DNA from: Chloroflexaceae bacterium
GTDB taxonomy: Bacteria; Chloroflexota; Chloroflexia; Chloroflexales; Chloroflexaceae
NCBI GenBank assembly: GCA_025057155.1
Contig: JANWYD010000006.1
Span: 62,001 to 126,000, forward strand
DNA length: 64,000 bases
Direction of reading: 5' to 3'
The notes beneath the pieces were generated by a model that saw only the letters and a list, made by a program, of their open reading frames with translations, searched no databases and was not told the origin of the DNA. Both the position numbers and the translations under genes were made by a program. Positions within the stretch are counted from its first letter, which is position 1, and each line of letters begins with the position of its first letter. Shown one piece after another: positions 45,347 through 53,012 of the stretch.

Positions 45347-45823
45347 GCGCCTCTCCCTCTTGTCTCCCTCATCGGCTCCGCCTCCCATGCCTGTGGCGCT
45401 CCCGGATGCGGCGGGAAGGACTGAGGAGCGGGAACGAAGACGAGGGGAGCATAGGCGGACGCAGACCTGCCTATGCAGGGGCATGCCGGGAGGAGCTGCT
45501 GGCGACGCCCGCGACGGCAGGAGCGCGCGGCGCTCCGGATCAGGGCTGATTCTATTCCCCCACCCCCGGACACGACGCCGTCTCTCTCCCCCTTCCATGC
45601 TCTCCGCGCCCTCCGCGGTGCATTCCGTTACACGCCCCGCTCTTTCTACAGCCTTTCTCGAAACGATTGACCCGCAACGATGGCAGCACGATCGCAGCGA
45701 GCCTCACGGCTCAGGGTTCTCAGAGGATCAAGCATGCCGATCAGCGCTCTAAGACGTTTCCAATCCAGCCGCGCTATGCTACAGGCAGGTGCATAGCTCG
45801 TCACGCTTGCGAAAGGATCCGTC
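45347..45823. other. Gap with dispersed ~95-bp element, copy 2
   Basis: No gene is seen in 477 bp. Positions 45652-45750 match the element before cas1. An interspersed CTCCGCGCCCTCCGCGGTGC block lies at about 45601. Confidence 0.6.
45652..45750. repeat. Dispersed ~95-bp element, copy 2
   Basis: Shares ordered blocks CTCGAAACGAT, CGCAACGATGGCAG, GGCTCAG, GGATCAAGCAT and CAGCGCTCT with copy 1 (38479-38577), in the same orientation. It lies 74 bp before the haem-binding protein gene. Confidence 0.8.
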
Positions 45824-46324
45824 ATGGCCGGCAAAACAATTCCGGAAACAAACGCCCGCCGCTGGTCCCCGCGTCGCGTCGGCGCCTGGACTCTGGGAGC
45901 GCTGCTTGTTGCCTTCGTCGCCATCCAGTTCCTGCCCTACGGCCGCGACCGCGCCAATCCCCCCGTCACCGCCGAACCGGCCTGGGATAGTCCCCAGACG
46001 CGCGCCACCTTTCTGCGCGCCTGCGGCAACTGCCATAGCAACCAGACCGCCTGGCCCTGGTATAGCGCCGTCGCCCCGGCTTCCTGGCTGATCACGCGCG
46101 ATGTGCGCGAGGGCCGCGCCGCCTTCAACGTCTCTGAGTGGGGGCGTCCTGATAATGAGGGTGATGAGGCGGCGAAGCTGGTGCAAAATGGGGAGATGCC
46201 GCCGTGGTTCTATCTGCCGCTGCATCCCGAGGCCCGCCTTGCGCCCGCCGAGCAGCAGCAGTTCATCGCCGGCCTGATCGCCACCTTCGGCGGGGAGGCC
46301 GGTGACGAGCGGGGGGAAGAATAG
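45824..46324 (+). CDS. Haem-binding domain protein (membrane-anchored c-type cytochrome)
   Basis: A 166-residue protein with one N-terminal membrane helix (about 20-37, [15 protein letters not shown]) and a periplasmic haem domain. The covalent haem site is Cys67-Gly-Asn-Cys70-His71 (ACGNCHS). The WPWY and GEMPPWFY segments (possible axial Met125) are typical of the Haem_bd family. It is likely an electron-transfer or sensing cytochrome on the outer face of the cytoplasmic membrane. It appears to be a single gene. Confidence 0.88.
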   Translation: MAGKTIPETNARRWSPRRVGAWTLGALLVAFVAIQFLPYGRDRANPPVTAEPAWDSPQTRATFLRACGNCHSNQTAWPWYSAVAPASWLITRDVREGRAAFNVSEWGRPDNEGDEAAKLVQNGEMPPWFYLPLHPEARLAPAEQQQFIAGLIATFGGEAGDERGEE

Positions 46325-46629
46325 GAGAGGGGTCGGGGAAACCAGGTTGCCCTGAGATCCGCTGCGCCCGATATAGGGACGCTCACGAGGCTCCGATCAG
46401 GTAGGGATGGGTGTTCTGTCCGCCTTTAAACCCCGGAGGGGGTGGAGGTTCAGCTAAAAACTTCGTTCACAGACTTAATAAGCCATAGGCTAACGTCCTG
46501 CATAGGACGAGCGTGAGTTTTATCGCTCCTCGATAAGACCCCGTATTGACATCACGCCTGCTACCCTCTACACTGATAGCTATCACTGCATACCAACAAG
46601 CGCAGGCACAGGTACGGTCGGTCGTTTCG
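46325..46629 (+). promoter_or_regulatory. Promoter region of the CHAT-protein gene
   Basis: Contains the palindrome CGTCCT-GCAT-AGGACG (46494-46509), then TTGACA (46546-46551), a 17-bp spacer and TACACT (46569-46574), a near-consensus sigma-70 promoter. The promoter sits inside the longest open frame, so translation should begin further down, at GTG 46630. The palindrome 36 bp before the -35 box may be an operator. Confidence 0.7.
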
Positions 46630-49392
46630 GTGGACATCCTTTCAATTATCTTTTTACCAGAATGTGTTGACGTTCCAGTTGATGCTTTCGAAGCTGACCT
46701 GCCGCTGTTGATCCGCTGGGAACAAACGACCCCGGACGGGCGACGGATCACCCTCACGGCAGAGAGCAGCGGATGCTGCCGTTTGCCTACGCCCCGCGCC
46801 GTCAGGTTGCTGGCGGATCTTTTCGATGACACCCAGGCCGGACGCACCTACTGGATGCTGGCCCAGAAGACGGAGCACTGGCAGGCGCTCCATACGCTTG
46901 GACTGACCGATGGGGTGATATGCAGCGATTTCTCGCGACCTACCGGGGCGTTGCGCGAACCGGCGCGCTTCGTAGGTGTTAATCTGTTCCGGCGTCTGGC
47001 TGCGATACGTTCTCCCGAAGGGCGATTGTCCGCGCAACGGCTCATCCAGGCCTTTCTTGACGATCATCCTCCCGCTCCGCTCCCCGCAGAGACCAGGCCT
47101 GGATGTCTGATGATCAATCTCTCCCTGCTCGGGGCTCGCAACGACTGGTACAATCCCCTGCTCCTGCTGCCCTGGGAAGCGCTGACCGAACCGGAGCGCC
47201 CCGCACCGCTGCAGATCGAGCGCCCCATCGTTATCGTTCGCACTATCGCGGCGGACCCGTACCAGCCACCGGAGGAGTTGAACCTGGAGCAGCCGGCGCC
47301 GATGCTGGCCCTGCTGCCGCACAAGGCGATAACGCCTGAAATCCGCGCCGCCGAGCGCCGCGCGCGCCCCTATGCGCCCCGGCGGCATCGCCAGGAACTG
47401 GTCTGGTGCGACTGCCCCAAACCGCGCCCCGGCGTCAGAAGGGCCCATCTGCGCACGATATTCGAGCGGCACGCGCCGGCAGCGCTGCACTACTTCGGCC
47501 ACGGCGCCTTCTGGCCCCTCGATCCCGGGCGCCTCATCAACGCGCTCCAGATTGATGACGCCTTGCTGGGCGCGCTCGAGCTGGCCACGCAGACTCACGA
47601 TTGCCCGATCTGGCTCTTCTGTTGCTTTGCCTGCCACTCGGGGACGCCGGGCGATCAGAGCGAGCAGCCGCTCACCAGCGAACGCTGGAGCATCATCAAC
47701 ACTTTCAGCGGCAGCGTGCCGGCCATGCTGATGATGACCATCGCGATCAGCGCTGCCGCAGCAGGCGTTGCCGGCGAAGCCTGGTACGCGGCCCTGGCCC
47801 GCGGCGCGACCCTGTTGCAGGCGGCGCACCAGATGCGCCGGGCGCTCTGGCAACATGCCCTCCATCAACAGGGTCACTGGTCCGCCGACAGGCACGCCTG
47901 GTGGATCCCCGCCCTGTACCTGCGCCATCCCTGCTGGGATCGCGCCCTGGTGAACCATACGGCCTGGCAGCGACGCCTGCAACCGCCGGGGCAGTACTAC
48001 CCGCCAAACAGGGAACAGCAGGAACACATCAAGACCATCTTCGAGCGGCTTGAACATAGTCGCTACCGGGTGGTCAACGTGCACGGACCGACGCCGCAAA
48101 CCTCGCGCACCACCCTGCTGCACCAGATTGCCGCAAGGCTGCGCGCGGAGCGGAAGGGCCACCTGCTCCTCTCGGCTCCCGGTGATGGACAGCCAGGCGG
48201 CGTTGATCGCCTGGCTCTGCTGAAAAACGTGATCATCACCCGCCTCCGTCAGGCCCGCGGCCTGCATGCCCATTGGGACGGGCAAAGCCTCAAACGGGCA
48301 ATGTCCGACCATCCAGACTCCGAGGATCTGCACAGGCGCTATGTCGCGGCGCTGAAGGCCCATCGCCGAAAGCCGTTCTGGGTGCTGATTGACGATATTG
48401 ACTGGCCTGGCGAGCCGCAAAGCCAGGACGGTCGCAAACCCTTCCCCGGTCTCAGCCTGCTGCCGCTGAACGAGTGCGGGGAGACGCAGGTGCGCTTTAT
48501 CGTTACCACGCGGAACCCGGAGTTTGGCCGGCAACTGTACATGAATGTCCTCAAGCTCGAGGCGGATGAGACCATCAGTATTCCGCGCCTCTTTACTCAA
48601 CCGCGGCCCTACCTCCATAGCGCGGATGCCTTTACTGAATGGTTCATTCAGCGCAAGGGGCAACTGGCATACCGCCTGCTGGCCGTGCTGCTCATCGCAG
48701 ACCAGGCGCTGCACGAGACGACACTGCGGGCCTACTGCGAGATGCAAACCCTGGGTGAAGACACCGATGTCGCGAAGGCGCTACAACATCTGAAGGAAGA
48801 AGAACTGGCGGCTTACGATGGCCAGCGCTACCAGGCGCGCCTCGATAGCACGCTGGTCAGGCACTGGGCCGGCGATGAAGGGACCGCCCCCATCCGCGCC
48901 GAGATTCGCGCCTGGTTCAAGAGATGGTACGAGCGGGTGGCGCGGGAAACGTTGCGCAAACAGCACAACGTTCTTCCCGAGGACCTGCTCCGCTTGATCC
49001 TCAAACGCTCGCTCTTTGAGACGCCTTCGCGCTACGAAATTGCCGATTACAACTTTGACGAGACCGCCGACCGGGACAACGCGCTCTATCGCTGGTGGCT
49101 GATCCTGCTGGAAAGCGCGGCACGGTACGGTCTTGAGGCATCACTGGCCGACTACGTCGCCGACCTTGCCCGCAGCGACACGCCATACACGGCGTGCGAT
49201 CGGAAGCTCCTCAACTATCTCGAATGCTGGTTGCGGGGAACGGCATCGCGCGGCGCTTTCGGGCCGCTGATGGAAGAGAGCCTGGACGCCGTGCATCGCC
49301 GCGATCCGAAGAACCATACCCAGATCGGCGCGTTTTTCAACGCATTGCGATCACTGCGGACCGTTTTCGAGCGATCCTCCGAGCATCAATAG
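46630..49392 (+). CDS. CHAT-protease protein with degenerate P-loop NTPase domain
   Basis: About 920 residues from GTG 46630; the longer frame from TTG 46546 reads through a sigma-70 promoter and is rejected. The middle holds a CHAT (caspase-like) peptidase: His291 in LHYFGHGAF and Cys335 in CCFACHSG form the expected dyad. The C-terminal part resembles a STAND/AAA NTPase: Walker B is intact (VLIDDIDW, Asp588) but the P-loop is GPTPQTSRTT (about 486-495), lacking the Lys and Gly of GxxGxGK[ST]. The role is probably a protease effector or signal transducer controlled by neighbouring NTPases. Confidence 0.75.
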   Translation: MDILSIIFLPECVDVPVDAFEADLPLLIRWEQTTPDGRRITLTAESSGCCRLPTPRAVRLLADLFDDTQAGRTYWMLAQKTEHWQALHTLGLTDGVICSDFSRPTGALREPARFVGVNLFRRLAAIRSPEGRLSAQRLIQAFLDDHPPAPLPAETRPGCLMINLSLLGARNDWYNPLLLLPWEALTEPERPAPLQIERPIVIVRTIAADPYQPPEELNLEQPAPMLALLPHKAITPEIRAAERRARPYAPRRHRQELVWCDCPKPRPGVRRAHLRTIFERHAPAALHYFGHGAFWPLDPGRLINALQIDDALLGALELATQTHDCPIWLFCCFACHSGTPGDQSEQPLTSERWSIINTFSGSVPAMLMMTIAISAAAAGVAGEAWYAALARGATLLQAAHQMRRALWQHALHQQGHWSADRHAWWIPALYLRHPCWDRALVNHTAWQRRLQPPGQYYPPNREQQEHIKTIFERLEHSRYRVVNVHGPTPQTSRTTLLHQIAARLRAERKGHLLLSAPGDGQPGGVDRLALLKNVIITRLRQARGLHAHWDGQSLKRAMSDHPDSEDLHRRYVAALKAHRRKPFWVLIDDIDWPGEPQSQDGRKPFPGLSLLPLNECGETQVRFIVTTRNPEFGRQLYMNVLKLEADETISIPRLFTQPRPYLHSADAFTEWFIQRKGQLAYRLLAVLLIADQALHETTLRAYCEMQTLGEDTDVAKALQHLKEEELAAYDGQRYQARLDSTLVRHWAGDEGTAPIRAEIRAWFKRWYERVARETLRKQHNVLPEDLLRLILKRSLFETPSRYEIADYNFDETADRDNALYRWWLILLESAARYGLEASLADYVADLARSDTPYTACDRKLLNYLECWLRGTASRGAFGPLMEESLDAVHRRDPKNHTQIGAFFNALRSLRTVFERSSEHQ

Positions 49393-49494
49393 AGCAAGGA
49401 CCCCTGAGGCCCGCCGATACTGGCCTCCTCCTGGCTCAACCATTACCGCCACGCCGATGCTTGCGTGGAGAGGACACGCACGGGGAGACGGCAT

Positions 49495-50958
49495 ATGCCT
49501 GTGCAGATCCGACGCTGGCTGGAAGTTCAGGGGTTTGAACGCAATCCGTTCGAGTATTACGAGGCCGATCGCGAAGAACTGCTTGCCAGTTACTTCGTCG
49601 AGCCGGAGTGGTTCGAGGCCCTGCGGGGCGATCCGCGCCAGCCGGCCAGCGCGGTGCTGTTTGCGCCCCGCGGGTACGGCAAGACCAGCCAGCGCTTGCA
49701 GATTGCGCGCCTCTGCGGCCTGGAGGCGCAGCCGCCGGCTCTGGTTGTGCAGATCACCGACTATAAATGGTTGCCGGCCGATCTGACCACCCTGACCGCC
49801 CGCGATTACCTCCGTTATGTCGCCGACCAGGCCTGCCGGCAGCTCTGGGAACACTGCCAGCGCAACCCGGAGTTCCATCGGCGCTTCCACGAGCAACCCC
49901 ACGCCCTGCTGCGCCTGCACGCTCTCCGGTACTGGGCCGCTCCGCCCTCGTACCGCCTGCGTCTGCCCGAGCCAGCCCTGGGCCCGGAAACCGTGGCCGA
50001 GCTGGCCCGCACGTTTCGCCTGCCTGCCGCAGGCGGCGACGCCCATGCCCTGGTTGAGCAGTTCGCCCGGCACTATGAGGGCCTCAGCGATAGCGACCTG
50101 CAGAGCGAACTCCTCGAACTCGCGCGCATAGGCGGCTTCGTCAGCCTGTACATTCTCCTGGACCGTACCGATGAGGATCAATGGACGGTGCACAATCCGG
50201 CGATGGTGCTGGCCCGCCTGCAGCCGCTGATCAGCGATCTGCCCGTGCTTGAGCACCCAGGCTACGCCTTCAAGTTCTTCCTTCCCGACGCGCTCCAGTC
50301 CCTGTTCGCTGAGCGCCGCGTCGGGCGGGTCGGCGAACGCCCGCCCAGTTATCTGTTGCGCTGGCGTGACCACGACCTGCTGGCCATGCTGGCCCGGCGC
50401 CTGCAAGCCTACAGCCAGCCCGCGGGCCGGGTCACCCGCGCGGCGCGCGTCAATCGCTTTCAGGATCTCTGTGAATCCGGCAGCAATGCCGACGAGCGGC
50501 TGGTGCAAGCCGCCGCGGGTTCCCCCCGTCGTATGATCCAGCTCGCCCGCGAACTGGTCGAGCAACATTGCACACAGATTGACAACCCGGAAGCCAGGAT
50601 CCCTCGCACCCTGCTCAACAGGGTCATTCCCCTCCCTGTCCCCCTGCTCTCCCTCGACGCCGAGGGCTTTGTCTGCTTCGATGGACAACGCGCCGAGACG
50701 GTGCAGTTGACCGAGATGGAGCGGAAGGTGCTCACCGAACTCTGGCGCCAGCGCGGCAAACTGATTTCCAAACGTGATCTGACGAATGCGATTTATGGCA
50801 AGAGCGAGCCAAACGACATAGAGGCGCTGGAAAAAACCATCAAACGGCTGCGCCCCAAACTTGCTCCACCCCGGAACTTGACAGAAGAGCAGTGCAAATA
50901 TATTGATTATGTACGACAGAGCGGATATCGCCTCGTGAATTACGATCCCGACCAGTAA
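49495..50958 (+). CDS. P-loop ATPase with C-terminal OmpR-type winged helix
   Basis: A 487-residue protein. The N-terminus (RRWLEVQGFERNPFEYY) leads to Walker A APRGYGKTSQ (Lys63) and Walker B LYILLDRTDED (Asp223). The C-terminal 85 residues (about 400-483) form an OmpR/PhoB-like winged helix: LTEMERKVLTELWRQRGKLI, then EALEKTIKRLRPKL and YVRQSGYRLVNY. This is a signal-responsive transcription factor layout, with the ATPase replacing a receiver. It lies between the CHAT gene and the NTPase operon. Four 11-bp-spaced sites follow its stop codon, the spacing OmpR-type proteins use. Confidence 0.8.
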   Translation: MPVQIRRWLEVQGFERNPFEYYEADREELLASYFVEPEWFEALRGDPRQPASAVLFAPRGYGKTSQRLQIARLCGLEAQPPALVVQITDYKWLPADLTTLTARDYLRYVADQACRQLWEHCQRNPEFHRRFHEQPHALLRLHALRYWAAPPSYRLRLPEPALGPETVAELARTFRLPAAGGDAHALVEQFARHYEGLSDSDLQSELLELARIGGFVSLYILLDRTDEDQWTVHNPAMVLARLQPLISDLPVLEHPGYAFKFFLPDALQSLFAERRVGRVGERPPSYLLRWRDHDLLAMLARRLQAYSQPAGRVTRAARVNRFQDLCESGSNADERLVQAAAGSPRRMIQLARELVEQHCTQIDNPEARIPRTLLNRVIPLPVPLLSLDAEGFVCFDGQRAETVQLTEMERKVLTELWRQRGKLISKRDLTNAIYGKSEPNDIEALEKTIKRLRPKLAPPRNLTEEQCKYIDYVRQSGYRLVNYDPDQ

Positions 50959-51030
50959 CCGCCGCACGCGCTGCTTTCGCGGCGCAATCAGACCCCGGGC
51001 CAGCCAGGTCGTCGCCATATAAGACGTACA

Positions 51031-51074
51031 CCTGTCCGAGAATTGTCGGCTTCCTGTCAGGTTTCCGTCAGGAC
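51031..51074. promoter_or_regulatory. Four tandem operator-like sites at 11-bp spacing
   Basis: CTGTCCGA (51032), TTGTCGGC (51043), CTGTCAGG (51054) and CCGTCAGG (51065) are spaced exactly 11 bp, consensus YYGTCnGG. OmpR/PhoB/SARP winged helices bind tandem direct repeats of this period. A TGTACCAT extended -10-like box follows at 51104-51111. Confidence 0.7.
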
Positions 51075-51161
51075 GCTCTCCTCTTCCCATCCGCCGAAAG
51101 GGGTGTACCATTCGGAAGACTGGGTGAAGACCGGGTCATGCCGTTTTGCGCTTAGCATGGT

Positions 51162-53012
51162 ATGGTGGCTTACAATCCGGAATCCATTGGAGTTGTATCC
51201 TTGGAAGCAATAGAAACAAACGTTTCAAAAGCCTTTTTTGGACGAAGACCCCTGCTCTATGAGTACTTTCGCTCCATTCGCAGTTTCTTACAAAATCGTA
51301 ATAAAGATTACTTTTTTCACATCTATGCGCTTACCGGCATGGGGAAAACCTGGCTGATCTGGATGCTGTTCCTTGCGCTGCGCGAGGGGCGGCTCAGCGC
51401 CACGTGCTGGATCAGCTTCGCTCCGGCGGACGAACAGCCTCCCCTCACCACTCCGCCCGACTGGCTGTCGTGGACGCTGGTCTACCAGCCGGGACCGCCG
51501 CTGGCGCCGTTGATGACCCGCTCGATGGCCCTGAACGAACTCTGTGACAACCTGTTGCGACGCTTTGGCCTTAATGGCGCGCATAGCGAACAACTCGGGG
51601 CGATCGCCGGCAATCTTCAGGTTGCAGCGATCCTGCCCGACGATGAAGCCGCGCCACAGTACCGCGACCGGCTGGTGGTGTTCCTCGACGGTCTCGACCA
51701 GTTGGAGCAACGTATCGGCGTTGACGCTCAGGCCCTCTGGGAGGCCCTGCAAACCCACCTCTTGCGCCCTCTGTACCTCACCGGCAGGGTGCTGTGCTTC
51801 ACTACCGGACAGGGCCAGCTCGTCTGGCGTTATTTTGAACTGGCTCGGGTGGTGCACGAACAGCCCTTGCCCGGGCTGAACCCGCGTGAGATACGTGAGA
51901 TGGCCCGGCACTATGAACTTGACCCCCTCGCGGGCGAGGTGTATATGCTTACCCAGGGACACCCCTACCTCGCGGAGCATCGTTTCCGCCAGACCCGACA
52001 GGAACTTGCGGCCTCAGGCGCGGCAACTGACATCCGCCCGGCCATCACCGACGTTTCACCACCACCGGTTACCGATCCGGGCGACCTGGTGGAGCGGCTC
52101 GCCCCGGCATCGCGACAATTGCTCCCCGTGGCCGGGCTGCTGCGCAGCCTGGATCTGGGGGCTCTGGCCACCGCTATACAGCAGGTGCCCGGCCTGGCCA
52201 TTCCGCCCTTCCGTCTGGCCGATCTGCACGCCGCGCTGGGCGATTACCTGGCCGCCGATCTGGTGGCGGAGCACGGCAGCGCGCCGCTGCGCTATCTCTG
52301 GCGCGCTGAACTGGTCCCGGCGCTGACCGATCTGGCCGAGCGTGAACTGGATGCCCGGGTGCGGACCGAGCTCCATGACCGGTTCGCCGACTGGTACGCG
52401 CAACAACTTGAGACAAACCCCCAGCGGTATGGTTTCTTAATCAACGAGTGGATGTTCCACAGTCTCAGCGCCCTGCCCCCCGGTCCTTCCGCCTGCGCGC
52501 GGTGGGCCGAACAGTTTCGCTGGCTCTGGTGGCGCGTGGGGTCCTCGCGAAGGGCGCAACTGCTCTACGAGGACGCTTCCCTGCAGGCGCTGCTCGCCGC
52601 TCGCGATTGCCAGCAGCGGGCCGCCGCGATTATTCGCTTCGTGCCCGATCAGCGCGAGCGCCGGGCCGAACTCTATCCGCAGATCCTTGACCACCTGCGC
52701 CGGCAACGGATCAGGGGCGGTGAGACGCCGCTTGGTGATGAGGATATTGCCCTCCTGCGCGACCTGGCGGCTTTGCCGTCCTTTGGCGTCGCCGAGGTTC
52801 GTGAGGCTATCGGCAAGCAACGCGATAACCGCTCCTCCAGAGTCGTTACGCTATCCGAAGCCATGGAACGCCTGGAGCGCCTGACGACCAGCTATGTCGT
52901 CATCCACGATGAGCCGGCCAGGGCCTTTGTGGTGGAACCCTGGCTCAAGCAGGTGCTAACAACCTGGAGGGATAAGGAGACCGAAGGTGGCGATACCGAT
53001 CCCGATTGCTGA
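51162..53012 (+). CDS. STAND-like NTPase, first of the operon
   Basis: A 616-residue P-loop protein. Walker A is LTGMGKTWL (Gly59-Thr63) and Walker B is LVVFLDGLDQLE (Asp176). The following region (GQGQLVWRYF ... PGLNPREIREMARHY) has the look of a STAND/AAA helical arm and sensor region. About 290-616 is helical with no recognised domain. The first 50 codons are strikingly A+T-rich compared with the rest. Its 3' end overlaps the next gene by 26 bp, so the two proteins are likely made together and may interact. Confidence 0.72.
   Translation: MVAYNPESIGVVSLEAIETNVSKAFFGRRPLLYEYFRSIRSFLQNRNKDYFFHIYALTGMGKTWLIWMLFLALREGRLSATCWISFAPADEQPPLTTPPDWLSWTLVYQPGPPLAPLMTRSMALNELCDNLLRRFGLNGAHSEQLGAIAGNLQVAAILPDDEAAPQYRDRLVVFLDGLDQLEQRIGVDAQALWEALQTHLLRPLYLTGRVLCFTTGQGQLVWRYFELARVVHEQPLPGLNPREIREMARHYELDPLAGEVYMLTQGHPYLAEHRFRQTRQELAASGAATDIRPAITDVSPPPVTDPGDLVERLAPASRQLLPVAGLLRSLDLGALATAIQQVPGLAIPPFRLADLHAALGDYLAADLVAEHGSAPLRYLWRAELVPALTDLAERELDARVRTELHDRFADWYAQQLETNPQRYGFLINEWMFHSLSALPPGPSACARWAEQFRWLWWRVGSSRRAQLLYEDASLQALLAARDCQQRAAAIIRFVPDQRERRAELYPQILDHLRRQRIRGGETPLGDEDIALLRDLAALPSFGVAEVREAIGKQRDNRSSRVVTLSEAMERLERLTTSYVVIHDEPARAFVVEPWLKQVLTTWRDKETEGGDTDPDC

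Noticed and set aside
46654-48747. A 697-codon minus-strand frame
   Set aside because: It is antisense to the CHAT protein; the plus strand holds the catalytic motifs.
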